DNA of 64,000 nt from Chloroflexota bacterium (lineage in GTDB: Bacteria; Chloroflexota; Anaerolineae; Aggregatilineales; Phototrophicaceae). The translations under genes and the position numbers were made by a program. Positions 9,300 to 16,658 of this stretch are shown here, piece after piece. Under the pieces are notes generated by a model. That model searched no databases, was not told where the DNA came from, and saw only the letters and a program-made list of their open reading frames with translations. Each line of letters opens with the position of its first letter. Position 1 is the stretch's first letter. The stretch spans positions 52,417 to 116,416 of the forward strand of contig WTGN01000077.1 in NCBI GenBank assembly GCA_011523545.1, written 5' to 3'.

Positions 9300-9322
9300 T
9301 CGGTCATGCCCCCGTCGATGGA

Positions 9323-10498
9323 TTAGCGCGGATAGACCCAGGTCTGGCGTCCATCGAGCTCAAACGCGATCAGCAGCCGGCCTTCGTCGACCGAAGTCAC
9401 GATCAGCAGCGGCGCATCAATATCCAGTGATTCACTCGGCTCCAGCATCAGCATATCGCCAAGCAGCTCCGGCCGGTTGTCGATTTCCCGCGCGTTGATG
9501 AGCACGCCGTCTCGCCGGTCAAGCCAATAAACCTTGCCATCGCGGGACGCCACGATCACCCGGTCTTGATAGGCCACCGGCCCCGACCGGATGCCGCGCT
9601 CCGCAACCTGGCTGGACCAGAGCTCTTGCAAGTTTCGTTCGCTGTCGAGCGCGTGCACATAACCGCTCAAATCCGCGACATAGAGGACGCCCCGCTCGTC
9701 AATTGCCGGGCTGCCCCATACCCAGTTCTGCGTGCTGTAGGTGCTGAGGATTTGCCCGTCGAGCGAAAGCTCGAAGAACATCTTATTGAAGCTGCCCACA
9801 TACAAACGATCATTCGCCAGCAAAGGCGTCGAGGCGACGCTGCCGCCCAAATCCAGCGACCAAATGAGCTGCCCGCTGCCGCGGTCGAGGGCATACACGT
9901 GGTGATCAATTGAAGCGACAATCAACATCTCCCCCACCAGAAGCGGCTGCGCCCAGACGCCCTCTTCCGTATGGAAGCGCCAAATTTCGCGGTAATCCTC
10001 CATTGAGCGGGCGCTCAAACCGCCGTTCTGATATGGCACATAAATTATGTCATCAACGACGAGTACATTGGCGACAACCTTGTCGTCAAGTTGGATGGTG
10101 CGCGTCACTTCCAAGAGCACCGAATCCACCCGCAGCAGGTTCCCGTTGTTGGCGGCAACCAGGACCGTCTCCTCATCAAGGACAGTCGGGAGAGCGTAGA
10201 ATTGCGCGCCATTATTGGCCGAGCCCTGCAAGACCCAGTCGCGCGGATTGTTTTCGCTGTCGAGGATCGGTCTCCCGTTCAGCGGGTTGATCAGGCGAAG
10301 CGGCGCGCCGTTTACCGGGCTCAAAATCGCCACATTATTGTTGTAAGCCAGCGCGATGTTCTGTTCGCCGTTGTAGTCAATCAGCCCGACCGCTGGCCAG
10401 CTGACGCCCATGCGCGCGCCGACGCAGCCCGTCAAGACGAGCATCGCCATAATCAGACAAACTGCAAACGAAGAACGCCTGGTATTCATTGTGGGCAA
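9323..10498 (-). CDS. PQQ-type beta-propeller lipoprotein
   Basis: A 391-residue lipoprotein: a signal peptide ends in the lipobox LVLTGC near residue 25, followed by repeated propeller blades recognisable by VYALDRGSGQLIWSLDLGG, LYVADLSGYVHALD and VYWLDRRDG motifs, as in BamB and PQQ-binding-like repeats. It should be anchored to the outer face of the membrane. The start is a TTG at 10498 because AAGGAG lies 6 nt before it, whereas the ATG at 10489 is 15 nt from that site. The gene begins 3 nt after the yidD stop. Its position between yidD and yidC suggests a link to membrane-protein insertion or folding, but no function is proven. Confidence 0.87.
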   Translation of the reverse strand: MPTMNTRRSSFAVCLIMAMLVLTGCVGARMGVSWPAVGLIDYNGEQNIALAYNNNVAILSPVNGAPLRLINPLNGRPILDSENNPRDWVLQGSANNGAQFYALPTVLDEETVLVAANNGNLLRVDSVLLEVTRTIQLDDKVVANVLVVDDIIYVPYQNGGLSARSMEDYREIWRFHTEEGVWAQPLLVGEMLIVASIDHHVYALDRGSGQLIWSLDLGGSVASTPLLANDRLYVGSFNKMFFELSLDGQILSTYSTQNWVWGSPAIDERGVLYVADLSGYVHALDSERNLQELWSSQVAERGIRSGPVAYQDRVIVASRDGKVYWLDRRDGVLINAREIDNRPELLGDMLMLEPSESLDIDAPLLIVTSVDEGRLLIAFELDGRQTWVYPR

Positions 10499-10501
10499 GA
10501 A

Positions 10502-10723
10502 TCACTCCTTGGGCGGGACCGGATCGTAACCGCCGGGGTTCAATGGATGACAGCGCAAGATCCGTCTGAATCCCATCCAACTCCCCTGCACGGCGCCATA
10601 GGCTTCGATCGCCTCATAGGCGTAGACTGAACAGGTCGGTGTAAATCGGCAGGCGCTGGGCAGCAAGGGCGAGATAAAACGCTTGTAAGCCGATATCAGC
10701 CGCAGCAAGGGCCACTTTAACAT
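10502..10723 (-). CDS. yidD: YidD membrane protein insertion efficiency factor
   Basis: A 73-residue YidD protein. The family hallmarks are present: [20 protein letters not shown], three conserved Cys residues, and [18 protein letters not shown]. YidD is a small amphipathic membrane-associated protein thought to aid YidC-dependent insertion. I choose the ATG at 10723, giving the usual MLKWPLL start, rather than an upstream TTG at 10738 that would overlap rnpA. The ATG lies one base after the rnpA stop codon, indicating translational coupling. Confidence 0.95.
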   Translation of the reverse strand: MLKWPLLRLISAYKRFISPLLPSACRFTPTCSVYAYEAIEAYGAVQGSWMGFRRILRCHPLNPGGYDPVPPKE

Positions 10724-10724
10724 C

Positions 10725-11066
10725 TCAGCGATTTCCAATCAGCCGCGCCCGCAAGCATAGCTCTCTCAGTATACGTTGCAGCTCGCTGAACGGTTGCCAT
10801 GCATTCGCCGGCCGCGCGACCACCACAACATCAAATCCCTGCCGAAGCGAAGCATGCAGGCCGATCAGAACAGCCCGCAGACGGCGTTTGCATCGGTTGC
10901 GGATAACCGCCTTCCCCAGCCGCCTGCCCGCAACAATCCCATAACGATTGTGTGACAGGTCATTCTTGCGGACGCCTAGCGACAGGTCTGGATGCCGATA
11001 TACGGCGCCCCTGCGCTGTACGCGAGCGAAATCAGCAGGCCGGCGAAGCCTCAATGCGGATCTCAT
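10725..11066 (-). CDS. rnpA: ribonuclease P protein component
   Basis: A 113-residue RnpA, the protein subunit of RNase P that helps the catalytic RNA remove 5' leaders from precursor tRNAs. The signature basic helix [17 protein letters not shown], the [13 protein letters not shown] start and the VVVARP segment are all recognisable. It begins at the ATG at 11066, 3 nt after the rpmH stop codon, and is immediately followed by yidD. It shares the rpmH promoter. Confidence 0.95.
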   Translation of the reverse strand: MRSALRLRRPADFARVQRRGAVYRHPDLSLGVRKNDLSHNRYGIVAGRRLGKAVIRNRCKRRLRAVLIGLHASLRQGFDVVVVARPANAWQPFSELQRILRELCLRARLIGNR

Positions 11067-11069
11067 TGA

Positions 11070-11249
11070 TTAGCTGGCGTTCCAATTTGTCTTTTTGACA
11101 TGGTTAAAGGTCACGGCGAGTTGATGGCGCCCGCGCTGTCGGCGAGCTTTGAGCACCCGCCGTCCGCCGCGCGTGCTCATGCGCTGGCGAAAACCATGCA
11201 CACGTTTGCGTCGGCGAACCTTTGGCTGCCAGGTACGTTTCGTTGACAT
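11070..11249 (-). CDS. rpmH: 50S ribosomal protein L34
   Basis: A 59-residue L34. The diagnostic pattern [20 protein letters not shown], then [18 protein letters not shown], matches the family almost residue for residue. After the usual end near residue 44 there is a tail of about 15 residues ([10 protein letters not shown] and beyond) that typical L34 lacks. The ATG at 11249 has GAGG 8 nt upstream. It is the first gene of the rpmH-rnpA-yidD unit, directly downstream of a consensus-like promoter. No dnaA gene lies upstream, unlike the classical arrangement. Confidence 0.95.
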   Translation of the reverse strand: MSTKRTWQPKVRRRKRVHGFRQRMSTRGGRRVLKARRQRGRHQLAVTFNHVKKTNWNAS

Positions 11250-11292
11250 CTATTCAGCCTCTATCTTGAATTGCCCTCATACACAGAAGGCA

Positions 11293-11321
11293 AGTATAGT
11301 TCAGCATTTGCCGCTGGTCAA
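11293..11321 (-). promoter_or_regulatory. sigma-70-type promoter for the rpmH operon
   Basis: TTGACC (11316-11321) and TATACT (11293-11298) on the minus strand with a 17-nt spacer. Transcription would begin near 11286, about 37 nt before rpmH. Confidence 0.82.
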
Positions 11322-11573
11322 CCGCAGCGTGACCGCGGCCCGGGCAATCGATATCAATTCATGCTTCTAACGCCAGCATAACTGCAACCGAGTTTCAACG
11401 CGCGGTATGGGCGTTGCGCTGAAACGCCCTCATGATACCTATTATAGGAAAATCAACTGACCGGCTGCCTAGTTGCTCGTCCACATGGACAGTTCGACTC
11501 TGGCATTGTCGCGCGACTTGCTCGCCGCCCGCAAAGAATGCTGCGATTGCTTGGCGAGTCGCCCAAGTACCGC
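11322..11573. other. non-coding stretch between divergent promoters
   Basis: This lies between the rpmH promoter and the promoter of the 11662 operon. It contains an imperfect palindrome (GTTTCA near 11393, TGAAAC near 11424) and a bulged hairpin near 11550-11567 (CTTGGCG, CGCCCAAG). I see no coding signal, no DnaA-box cluster and no RNA gene. Confidence 0.5.
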
Positions 11574-11603
11574 TTGACTGTACTGGCGGCGATACAGTAG
11601 GAT
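11574..11603 (+). promoter_or_regulatory. probable promoter with internal inverted repeat for the 11662 operon
   Basis: TTGACT (11574-11579) and TAGGAT (11598-11603) are separated by 18 nt. The spacer contains overlapping inverted repeats (CTGTA/TACAG and TACTG/CAGTA), a possible operator. It lies about 60 nt upstream of the first gene of the three-gene unit. Confidence 0.5.
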
Positions 11604-11661
11604 TGCCTGGTCGAGAATCCTGTGAAGCCGCTGCCCGCAATCATTTGCCACGATTTCACAA

Positions 11662-13269
11662 GTGAAGAACCAGCACGGGAGGCGTGTCGCCTTGCTCCCA
11701 GCACAACATTGGGCATACAGATTTTCTATCGGCGCTGACGATATTGATAGTATCACGAATCTCTTGCTGGAAAAAGAAACGCCGCTGAGGGCCGTGGAGC
11801 TGGCGACAGAAATCATCAAACAGCGCGAGAGCAAGATCCGCCAACAGTTGCGACAGAAATTTCAGAACACCAAGATTTACAAACCGGCCGACCGCTTCGA
11901 AGTTGGCGACCGCCTGACGTTTGCGCAATTTGATTATGCCACCGCCAGTGTGGTCGGCCTCAGAACCGGGCAGAGCGCTGACCTGAGCCCGATCAGAATC
12001 GCCACCGTTGAATTCGACGCAGATGGCCAGCGGCATCCTGACCAGTCGCGCGAGTTCGTGGTGGAATACGAGCGCGATCACCCGCTCAACAACACGGACT
12101 TCAACCGCCATCCCAGCCTGGTTGACACCGACTATACGGTCGACGAGATCCTCAGCGATCCGTCCACCAACATTGTCGAGCAAGTCAATGACGCTTTGGA
12201 AGGCAATCCGGACCTGGTGCGCATCGCCGGGACCTGGTTCGTGCGCGAGCTGATGGTCGATGTCGATATTGGAAGCCTGCATCTGGCGGAAGCCGTGCTG
12301 GATATGCATGGGGGCGGGCCCCTGGCGCCCGAGCGCATTCTGAAGGAAATCGGCGGCCTGGGCGACGCGCTCATGTCGCTGCAAGCCTTTTCGCTCAATT
12401 ACGCCATGAATGAAGACGAGCGCTTTGAAGAAGTCGGGCCGGCCGGCCAAGTCCTCTGGCATTTGAAACGGCTTCTGCCGCGTATGGTGCGCCAGGTGCC
12501 GTCCATCTTGCAGTACCGGGCCATTGACTACGATCGCACATTGCTCACGCGCGAAATGAGGCAGCTTGAGTACGACCTGGACGATGAGCATTCGCCGGTG
12601 ACATCATCGCCGCCCGAAGACGAAGTCAGCTTGACCTTGACCTATCCGCATCGGCGCGTGGGCACGCTGCCCATCAATTCCGAGACCAGGTATATTTTCC
12701 CGGCCGCCAAGACGCCGCGCATCGCCATCACGATTGTGGACGCGATAGACAAAGAAGAATACCCGTGCTGGGTCGTGCATGAATTTCGCTATATCTATGG
12801 GTTGGCGGCGATCTACCAGAAGCATCATCTGCCGGTGGGCGCCTACGTTTACCTCAACCGCACCGAAGATCGCAGCCGCATTGAAATCGAATTCGACAAT
12901 TATCGCCCGCGGACGGAATGGATCCCATTGGTCGAACGCACCGAGAACGACAGGCTGCGCTTCGAAACCGCGCAACGCGCGATCGGCGCTGACTACGATG
13001 ATCTCATTATCGTCGGTGTCAAGGATTTGCCAGAGGTCGATAAACTTGGCAATGAGATTCAAACCAAACGCGTGACCCTGTCCGAATTGCTGCGGAGTCT
13101 GCTGGCCGAGCTGAGCAAACAGACGCCGCAAGGCACGGTGCATTCAAAAGTCTTGTACAGCACATTGAATATTTTGCGCCGCTGCCCGCCCGGTCCGATG
13201 TTCGCCACCCTGACCTCAAACCCCGACTTTGAGTACGTCGGCGGCAACTACTGGAAGCTCAGTAGTTAG
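11662..13269 (+). CDS. conserved protein of unknown function with winged-helix-like segments
   Basis: A 535-residue protein I do not recognise by name. Several stretches look like HARE-HTH or RNA-polymerase-delta-type winged helices: an N-terminal TPLRAVELATEIIKQ helix pair, a segment ending NPDLVRIAGTWFV (about residue 190), and a C-terminal segment from TPQGTVHSKVLYSTL to the final DFEYVGGNYWKL. The long middle part is mixed alpha/beta without motifs I can name. The GTG at 11662 lacks a good ribosome-binding site, so the start is uncertain. It is first of three closely spaced genes (next start 16 nt downstream), suggesting a joint, probably nucleic-acid-related, role; that is inference. Confidence 0.8.
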   Translation: MKNQHGRRVALLPAQHWAYRFSIGADDIDSITNLLLEKETPLRAVELATEIIKQRESKIRQQLRQKFQNTKIYKPADRFEVGDRLTFAQFDYATASVVGLRTGQSADLSPIRIATVEFDADGQRHPDQSREFVVEYERDHPLNNTDFNRHPSLVDTDYTVDEILSDPSTNIVEQVNDALEGNPDLVRIAGTWFVRELMVDVDIGSLHLAEAVLDMHGGGPLAPERILKEIGGLGDALMSLQAFSLNYAMNEDERFEEVGPAGQVLWHLKRLLPRMVRQVPSILQYRAIDYDRTLLTREMRQLEYDLDDEHSPVTSSPPEDEVSLTLTYPHRRVGTLPINSETRYIFPAAKTPRIAITIVDAIDKEEYPCWVVHEFRYIYGLAAIYQKHHLPVGAYVYLNRTEDRSRIEIEFDNYRPRTEWIPLVERTENDRLRFETAQRAIGADYDDLIIVGVKDLPEVDKLGNEIQTKRVTLSELLRSLLAELSKQTPQGTVHSKVLYSTLNILRRCPPGPMFATLTSNPDFEYVGGNYWKLSS

Positions 13270-13284
13270 CTGGAAGGAATGCGA

Positions 13285-13725
13285 ATGCCCGTCAATTATT
13301 TGATCAAGCCCAGCGTCGAGACCAAATTCTATATTGACTTCGATTGGTGGGAGCAGAGCCGGGATGATCTGCAAGTTTATCTTCTCACGCATCTGACAGC
13401 TGAGCAGCAGCAGGCGCTCCAGCAACGAGACCTGCGCGAAGTTTTTGATTACGTTCACCCGGAAACGGGCGAAGTCTTTCAAGTGGACGCGCTCGGCCTG
13501 GCGATTCGCGAATCATCCAAACGCCAGGATTTCATCACCGGCCGCATCGGTTTGATCGACAGCGTGTTTCGCGCGCTGCTCGTCAACGACAACCATCCGC
13601 TGAACGCGCTGGAGCTGGCTAAAGCAACCGGACGCGACGCCTCGACAATCCTCAAGACCATCGGCGGTGTCCGCATTTACCGCGGTATCAGACCCTTCCG
13701 CAGCGGCGTCGCGGCTGAAAGTTAA
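13285..13725 (+). CDS. conserved protein of unknown function, HTH-like C-terminus
   Basis: A 146-residue protein without a family I can name. The N-terminal half is rich in aromatic and acidic residues (YIDFDWWEQSRDDLQVYLL); the C-terminal third (HPLNALELAKATGRDASTILKTIGG) looks like a helix-turn-helix. I start at the ATG at 13285, with GGAAGGA 6 nt upstream, rather than the ATG at 13279 that abuts this site. It lies 16 nt after the 535-residue protein and 3 nt before the next gene, so the three are almost certainly one operon. Confidence 0.78.
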   Translation: MPVNYLIKPSVETKFYIDFDWWEQSRDDLQVYLLTHLTAEQQQALQQRDLREVFDYVHPETGEVFQVDALGLAIRESSKRQDFITGRIGLIDSVFRALLVNDNHPLNALELAKATGRDASTILKTIGGVRIYRGIRPFRSGVAAES

Positions 13726-13728
13726 GCT

Positions 13729-14151
13729 ATGGCGCGCGTGATCAACACCAATAGCCCCGGCAAGCGGCGAAACGCCCACATGCGCACCATCGCCGAGATT
13801 CTGCGCCATCTCAGCCAACAGCGTGAAGTGAATGAGCGGACCAAGGACATGGTCGCCATGCTGGTGCTCAGCCTGCGCGCGATAGACAACACCGTCGAAG
13901 AATCGGTCATCGCCTGGGAAAAGCGCGGCTACTGGAAAAAAGCCGCCGACTTTCAGCAGAAGTGGTGGTGGTCTCCCCTCATGGCCGAGGCAATTGAAGC
14001 GTTGCTCAGAAACAACGACTGGGACAAAATGCCCGAGACCATGCTCAAACTCTATCCCCACTTCTCCGATATCCAGATAAAGAAAATGACCCGCGATCCG
14101 GCCGCTTGGAACGGCGCCTACAGCAAACTCATCGGCGACAGCGACGCCTGA
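13729..14151 (+). CDS. conserved basic helical protein of unknown function
   Basis: A 140-residue, mostly helical protein with a basic N-terminus (GKRRNAHMRTIAEILRHLSQ) and a tryptophan-rich central stretch (KRGYWKKAADFQQKWWWSPLM). No domain is recognised. It starts 3 nt after the previous stop codon and is last in the three-gene unit. No terminator is evident in the following 100 nt. Confidence 0.75.
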   Translation: MARVINTNSPGKRRNAHMRTIAEILRHLSQQREVNERTKDMVAMLVLSLRAIDNTVEESVIAWEKRGYWKKAADFQQKWWWSPLMAEAIEALLRNNDWDKMPETMLKLYPHFSDIQIKKMTRDPAAWNGAYSKLIGDSDA

Positions 14152-14258
14152 GGCCCTCGAGGCACATTCCCGCTCCACGTTCGTCAGCCGCCAGCGCGTC
14201 CGGCGCCGGGCAGCGTCCACTTAGTCGGCGCTTACTAGGCAACTTGTATGAGGACTTG

Positions 14259-14264
14259 TATAAT
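14259..14264 (+). promoter_or_regulatory. consensus -10 element ahead of the membrane protein/PucR pair
   Basis: An exact TATAAT lies 74 nt before the next gene. No convincing -35 stands at 16-18 nt (TTACTA is 21 nt away), so this is only a candidate. Confidence 0.35.
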
Positions 14265-14337
14265 ATGTCCAATGTCTGCTTATGGATTTGTGCGGGCGAG
14301 CGGCGATTCAGCGGCGCCGGGGAGATGCGCGGGCGGC

Positions 14338-14688
14338 ATGTCAACCGAAGCGGCAAATGAAATTGTGCCGGTGGACGGGCATCGCATTGAGCGGCTTGCC
14401 TGGTTTGGCCTGGTCGGCGTCTTGATCATCACCAGCGCGTTCCGCGATTGGCTTGCGCCGCACAACGGCATTACGCCGCTGGCCGCCGGTCTCATATTGC
14501 TTCTTGCGGGAACGGTCCAGTGGCGGCGGGGCTTGAGCGCGCGCTACATGAATTGGCTGGCGGGCGCGCTGCTTCTGGGCATGGCCGCCTTCAGTTTTCT
14601 TGGCCGGCCCGAGCTGGATTTGTTCCTGCCCGTCGTTGTCATCGCCATAATTGTTATCGGCCGCGGCGCCTTCGCGCGGGGAAGCTGA
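14338..14688 (+). CDS. small membrane protein of unknown function
   Basis: A 116-residue protein with about three or four hydrophobic segments (LAWFGLVGVLIITSAF, GLILLLAGTVQW, WLAGALLLGMAAF, LFLPVVVIAIIVIG). I recognise no family. The frame is open upstream to an ATG at 14248, but that part is low complexity and overlaps the -10 element, so I prefer the ATG at 14338 giving MSTEAANEI. It lies 35 nt upstream of the PucR regulator and may be co-transcribed with it. Confidence 0.6.
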   Translation: MSTEAANEIVPVDGHRIERLAWFGLVGVLIITSAFRDWLAPHNGITPLAAGLILLLAGTVQWRRGLSARYMNWLAGALLLGMAAFSFLGRPELDLFLPVVVIAIIVIGRGAFARGS

Positions 14689-14723
14689 CTAATGATTTCA
14701 AGCAGGTCAATTGCGGCGGGCGC

Positions 14724-16370
14724 ATGAGCATCACACGAACGCAAGAACTCACGGTTGAAGAGATTCGCAAGCTGGCGCTGCCATTGAGCACGCATATCCT
14801 TTCCGGCGAGGGCCTGCTTGACCGGCCGATATCCTGGACGACCATCATTCACCGGGAAGATGACATCGCCTCCAAATCGGTGCAAAATCGTGAGTTGATC
14901 CTCATCGCGCCGGTCAGCAATCCGCCCAAGGCGCACAACGACACCGAGCTGGTGCAATGGGCGGCGGGCGCCGGCGCGTCGGCCATCGTCTTCTGCGGCG
15001 GCGTCGGCCCAACCGCGCTCGCCGAAGCCAAATCACATGATATGCCCGTTCTTTCGCTTGCGAGCGACGTGCGCATCCGCGATGTCGAAAAGACGATCAT
15101 CAGCTTGCTGGTGAACCGTAAAGGACAGGTTGAAAGGCGGGGCACGCAGATTTACCGCCAGTTGACGCAGATTTCTTCGCGCAATGAGGGCATGGACGGG
15201 CTGCTGGGCGCGATGGCCCGCTTGACCAAGAAAACAGTCATCGTGCATGACAAACGCCTGCACCCCCTTTCGCATAAACTCCAGCCCGAGTTCGTCGGCA
15301 TCTGGGACGATATCGAATACTTCTTGAAGAAGCAGGACAACCTGCCGGTCGAATTGCATGACCGCCATCGGGTTGTCGAAGTCGACCCGCCTGTGCTCAT
15401 GCAAGCCTTGCCGGTATCCGGCGTCGCCAGGCTGGTCGCGCCGATAATCACCAAGAGCCTGGGCCGGGGCTACCTGTCGATCATTGGGCGCGAAAGCGAT
15501 CTCGATGAGATTGATCAACTCGTCTGCGAGCACGGCGCCGCCGCCTGCGCCCTGGAAATGGCCAAGCAGAAAGCGGTGAACGAAACCGAAAAACGCCTGC
15601 GCGGCACCTTCCTGGACCGCCTGCTGCTGGGTGATGTCAGCCAGCAGGAAGCCATCCGCCAGGGGGAACGTTTCGACCATGACATGACCCTGACGCATGT
15701 GGCCTTCGTCCTCTCCTGGCGCGGGGAGAACCAGCCGTCGCTCCGCCGGCTCGAGACCATCGTCAACGCGGTTATCGCGCAGAAGCAAGCGGCCGCCCTG
15801 GTTTGGATTCGTGAACGGGAAGGCGAAGTGGTCGTTTTCCACGCCACTGATTTTGATGACCCAATCGACCACAGTCTGGCGCTGTCAAACGCCTTCAGCG
15901 AAGAGATCGGCAGGCAGTTTCCGCTCAATCATGTGGCGATTGGGCTGGGCCAGGTGGCGCGCGAAGTCAACGTATGGCGGTCCAGTTACCGCGACGCAGT
16001 GCAGGCCATGGAATTGGCGGAAAGGCTGCAAACCGACATACCGCTTTTCATCGGCGATCTGGGGGTTTATCAGTTGATCCTCAGTCTCTCTGACAGAGAG
16101 AAACTGGTTGACTTCTGCGATTATACGCTGGGCGCGCTCACCGAATACGACATGCGCCAGAACGCCGACCTGATCAAGACCCTGGAAGCCTATTTCAATT
16201 GCCATGGCAATCTGTCTCAAACGGCCGAGTCCCTGATCGTGCACCGGAATACGCTGCTTTATCGCATGAACCGCATCAACGAAATCGCCGGCATCGACCT
16301 GAACCGGCCGGAGACCAGGCTGGCGCTGCATCTGGCGCTGACGATTCGCCGACTGCTGTCCCTCGGTTAG
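14724..16370 (+). CDS. PucR-family transcriptional regulator (first copy)
   Basis: A 548-residue PucR/CdaR-type regulator. The N-terminal PucR domain spans about residues 1-140 (LPLSTHILSGEGLLDRPISW), a GAF-like sensor segment follows, then a degenerate GGDEF-like CdaR region (about 295-410), and an HTH_30 domain ends the protein (GNLSQTAESLIVHRNTLLYR near 495-515). Regulators of this family respond to nitrogen compounds such as purines or to sugar acids. The start is the ATG at 14724, where family homology begins. The gene lies immediately upstream of the glutamate synthase gene in the same direction, suggesting control of nitrogen assimilation. Confidence 0.9.
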   Translation: MSITRTQELTVEEIRKLALPLSTHILSGEGLLDRPISWTTIIHREDDIASKSVQNRELILIAPVSNPPKAHNDTELVQWAAGAGASAIVFCGGVGPTALAEAKSHDMPVLSLASDVRIRDVEKTIISLLVNRKGQVERRGTQIYRQLTQISSRNEGMDGLLGAMARLTKKTVIVHDKRLHPLSHKLQPEFVGIWDDIEYFLKKQDNLPVELHDRHRVVEVDPPVLMQALPVSGVARLVAPIITKSLGRGYLSIIGRESDLDEIDQLVCEHGAAACALEMAKQKAVNETEKRLRGTFLDRLLLGDVSQQEAIRQGERFDHDMTLTHVAFVLSWRGENQPSLRRLETIVNAVIAQKQAAALVWIREREGEVVVFHATDFDDPIDHSLALSNAFSEEIGRQFPLNHVAIGLGQVAREVNVWRSSYRDAVQAMELAERLQTDIPLFIGDLGVYQLILSLSDREKLVDFCDYTLGALTEYDMRQNADLIKTLEAYFNCHGNLSQTAESLIVHRNTLLYRMNRINEIAGIDLNRPETRLALHLALTIRRLLSLG

Positions 16371-16658
16371 CCGGCGGCCTATCCGCCAGACGAGACCCGG
16401 CAGCAGCCGTTTTCTCATCGCTCCTGTCAACAAGCGCCAAGCGTTTATGAGGGTTCTTTGTACAACATGCACAGGCAATCAGGCAGTTTATCCATAACAT
16501 CATGCAATGCTTCGCCGAACCGACTCTGGTAGAATAGTTTGACAATTCAAGGTAATATCAAGCGTATGTGGACATGGAGCGCGACAGTGAGCTTGGCCGC
16601 CTTGTCCGCCCAAATAGCATTATTGCAGGGACCGGCTCAAACGATAGAAGGATGAGAC

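Noticed and set aside
11250..11661. Chromosome origin next to rpmH
   Set aside because: No TTATCCACA-type DnaA boxes, no AT-rich unwinding stretch and no dnaA gene are visible.
14248..14337. Longer N-terminus for the small membrane protein
   Set aside because: It would include the TATAAT element and low-complexity residues; the ATG at 14338 gives a more natural protein, though this remains uncertain.
16566..16655. 29-codon ORF just before the glutamate synthase gene as a leader peptide
   Set aside because: No Shine-Dalgarno sequence, no run of a relevant codon and no terminator; the only TTGACA nearby would put the start codon inside the -10 region.
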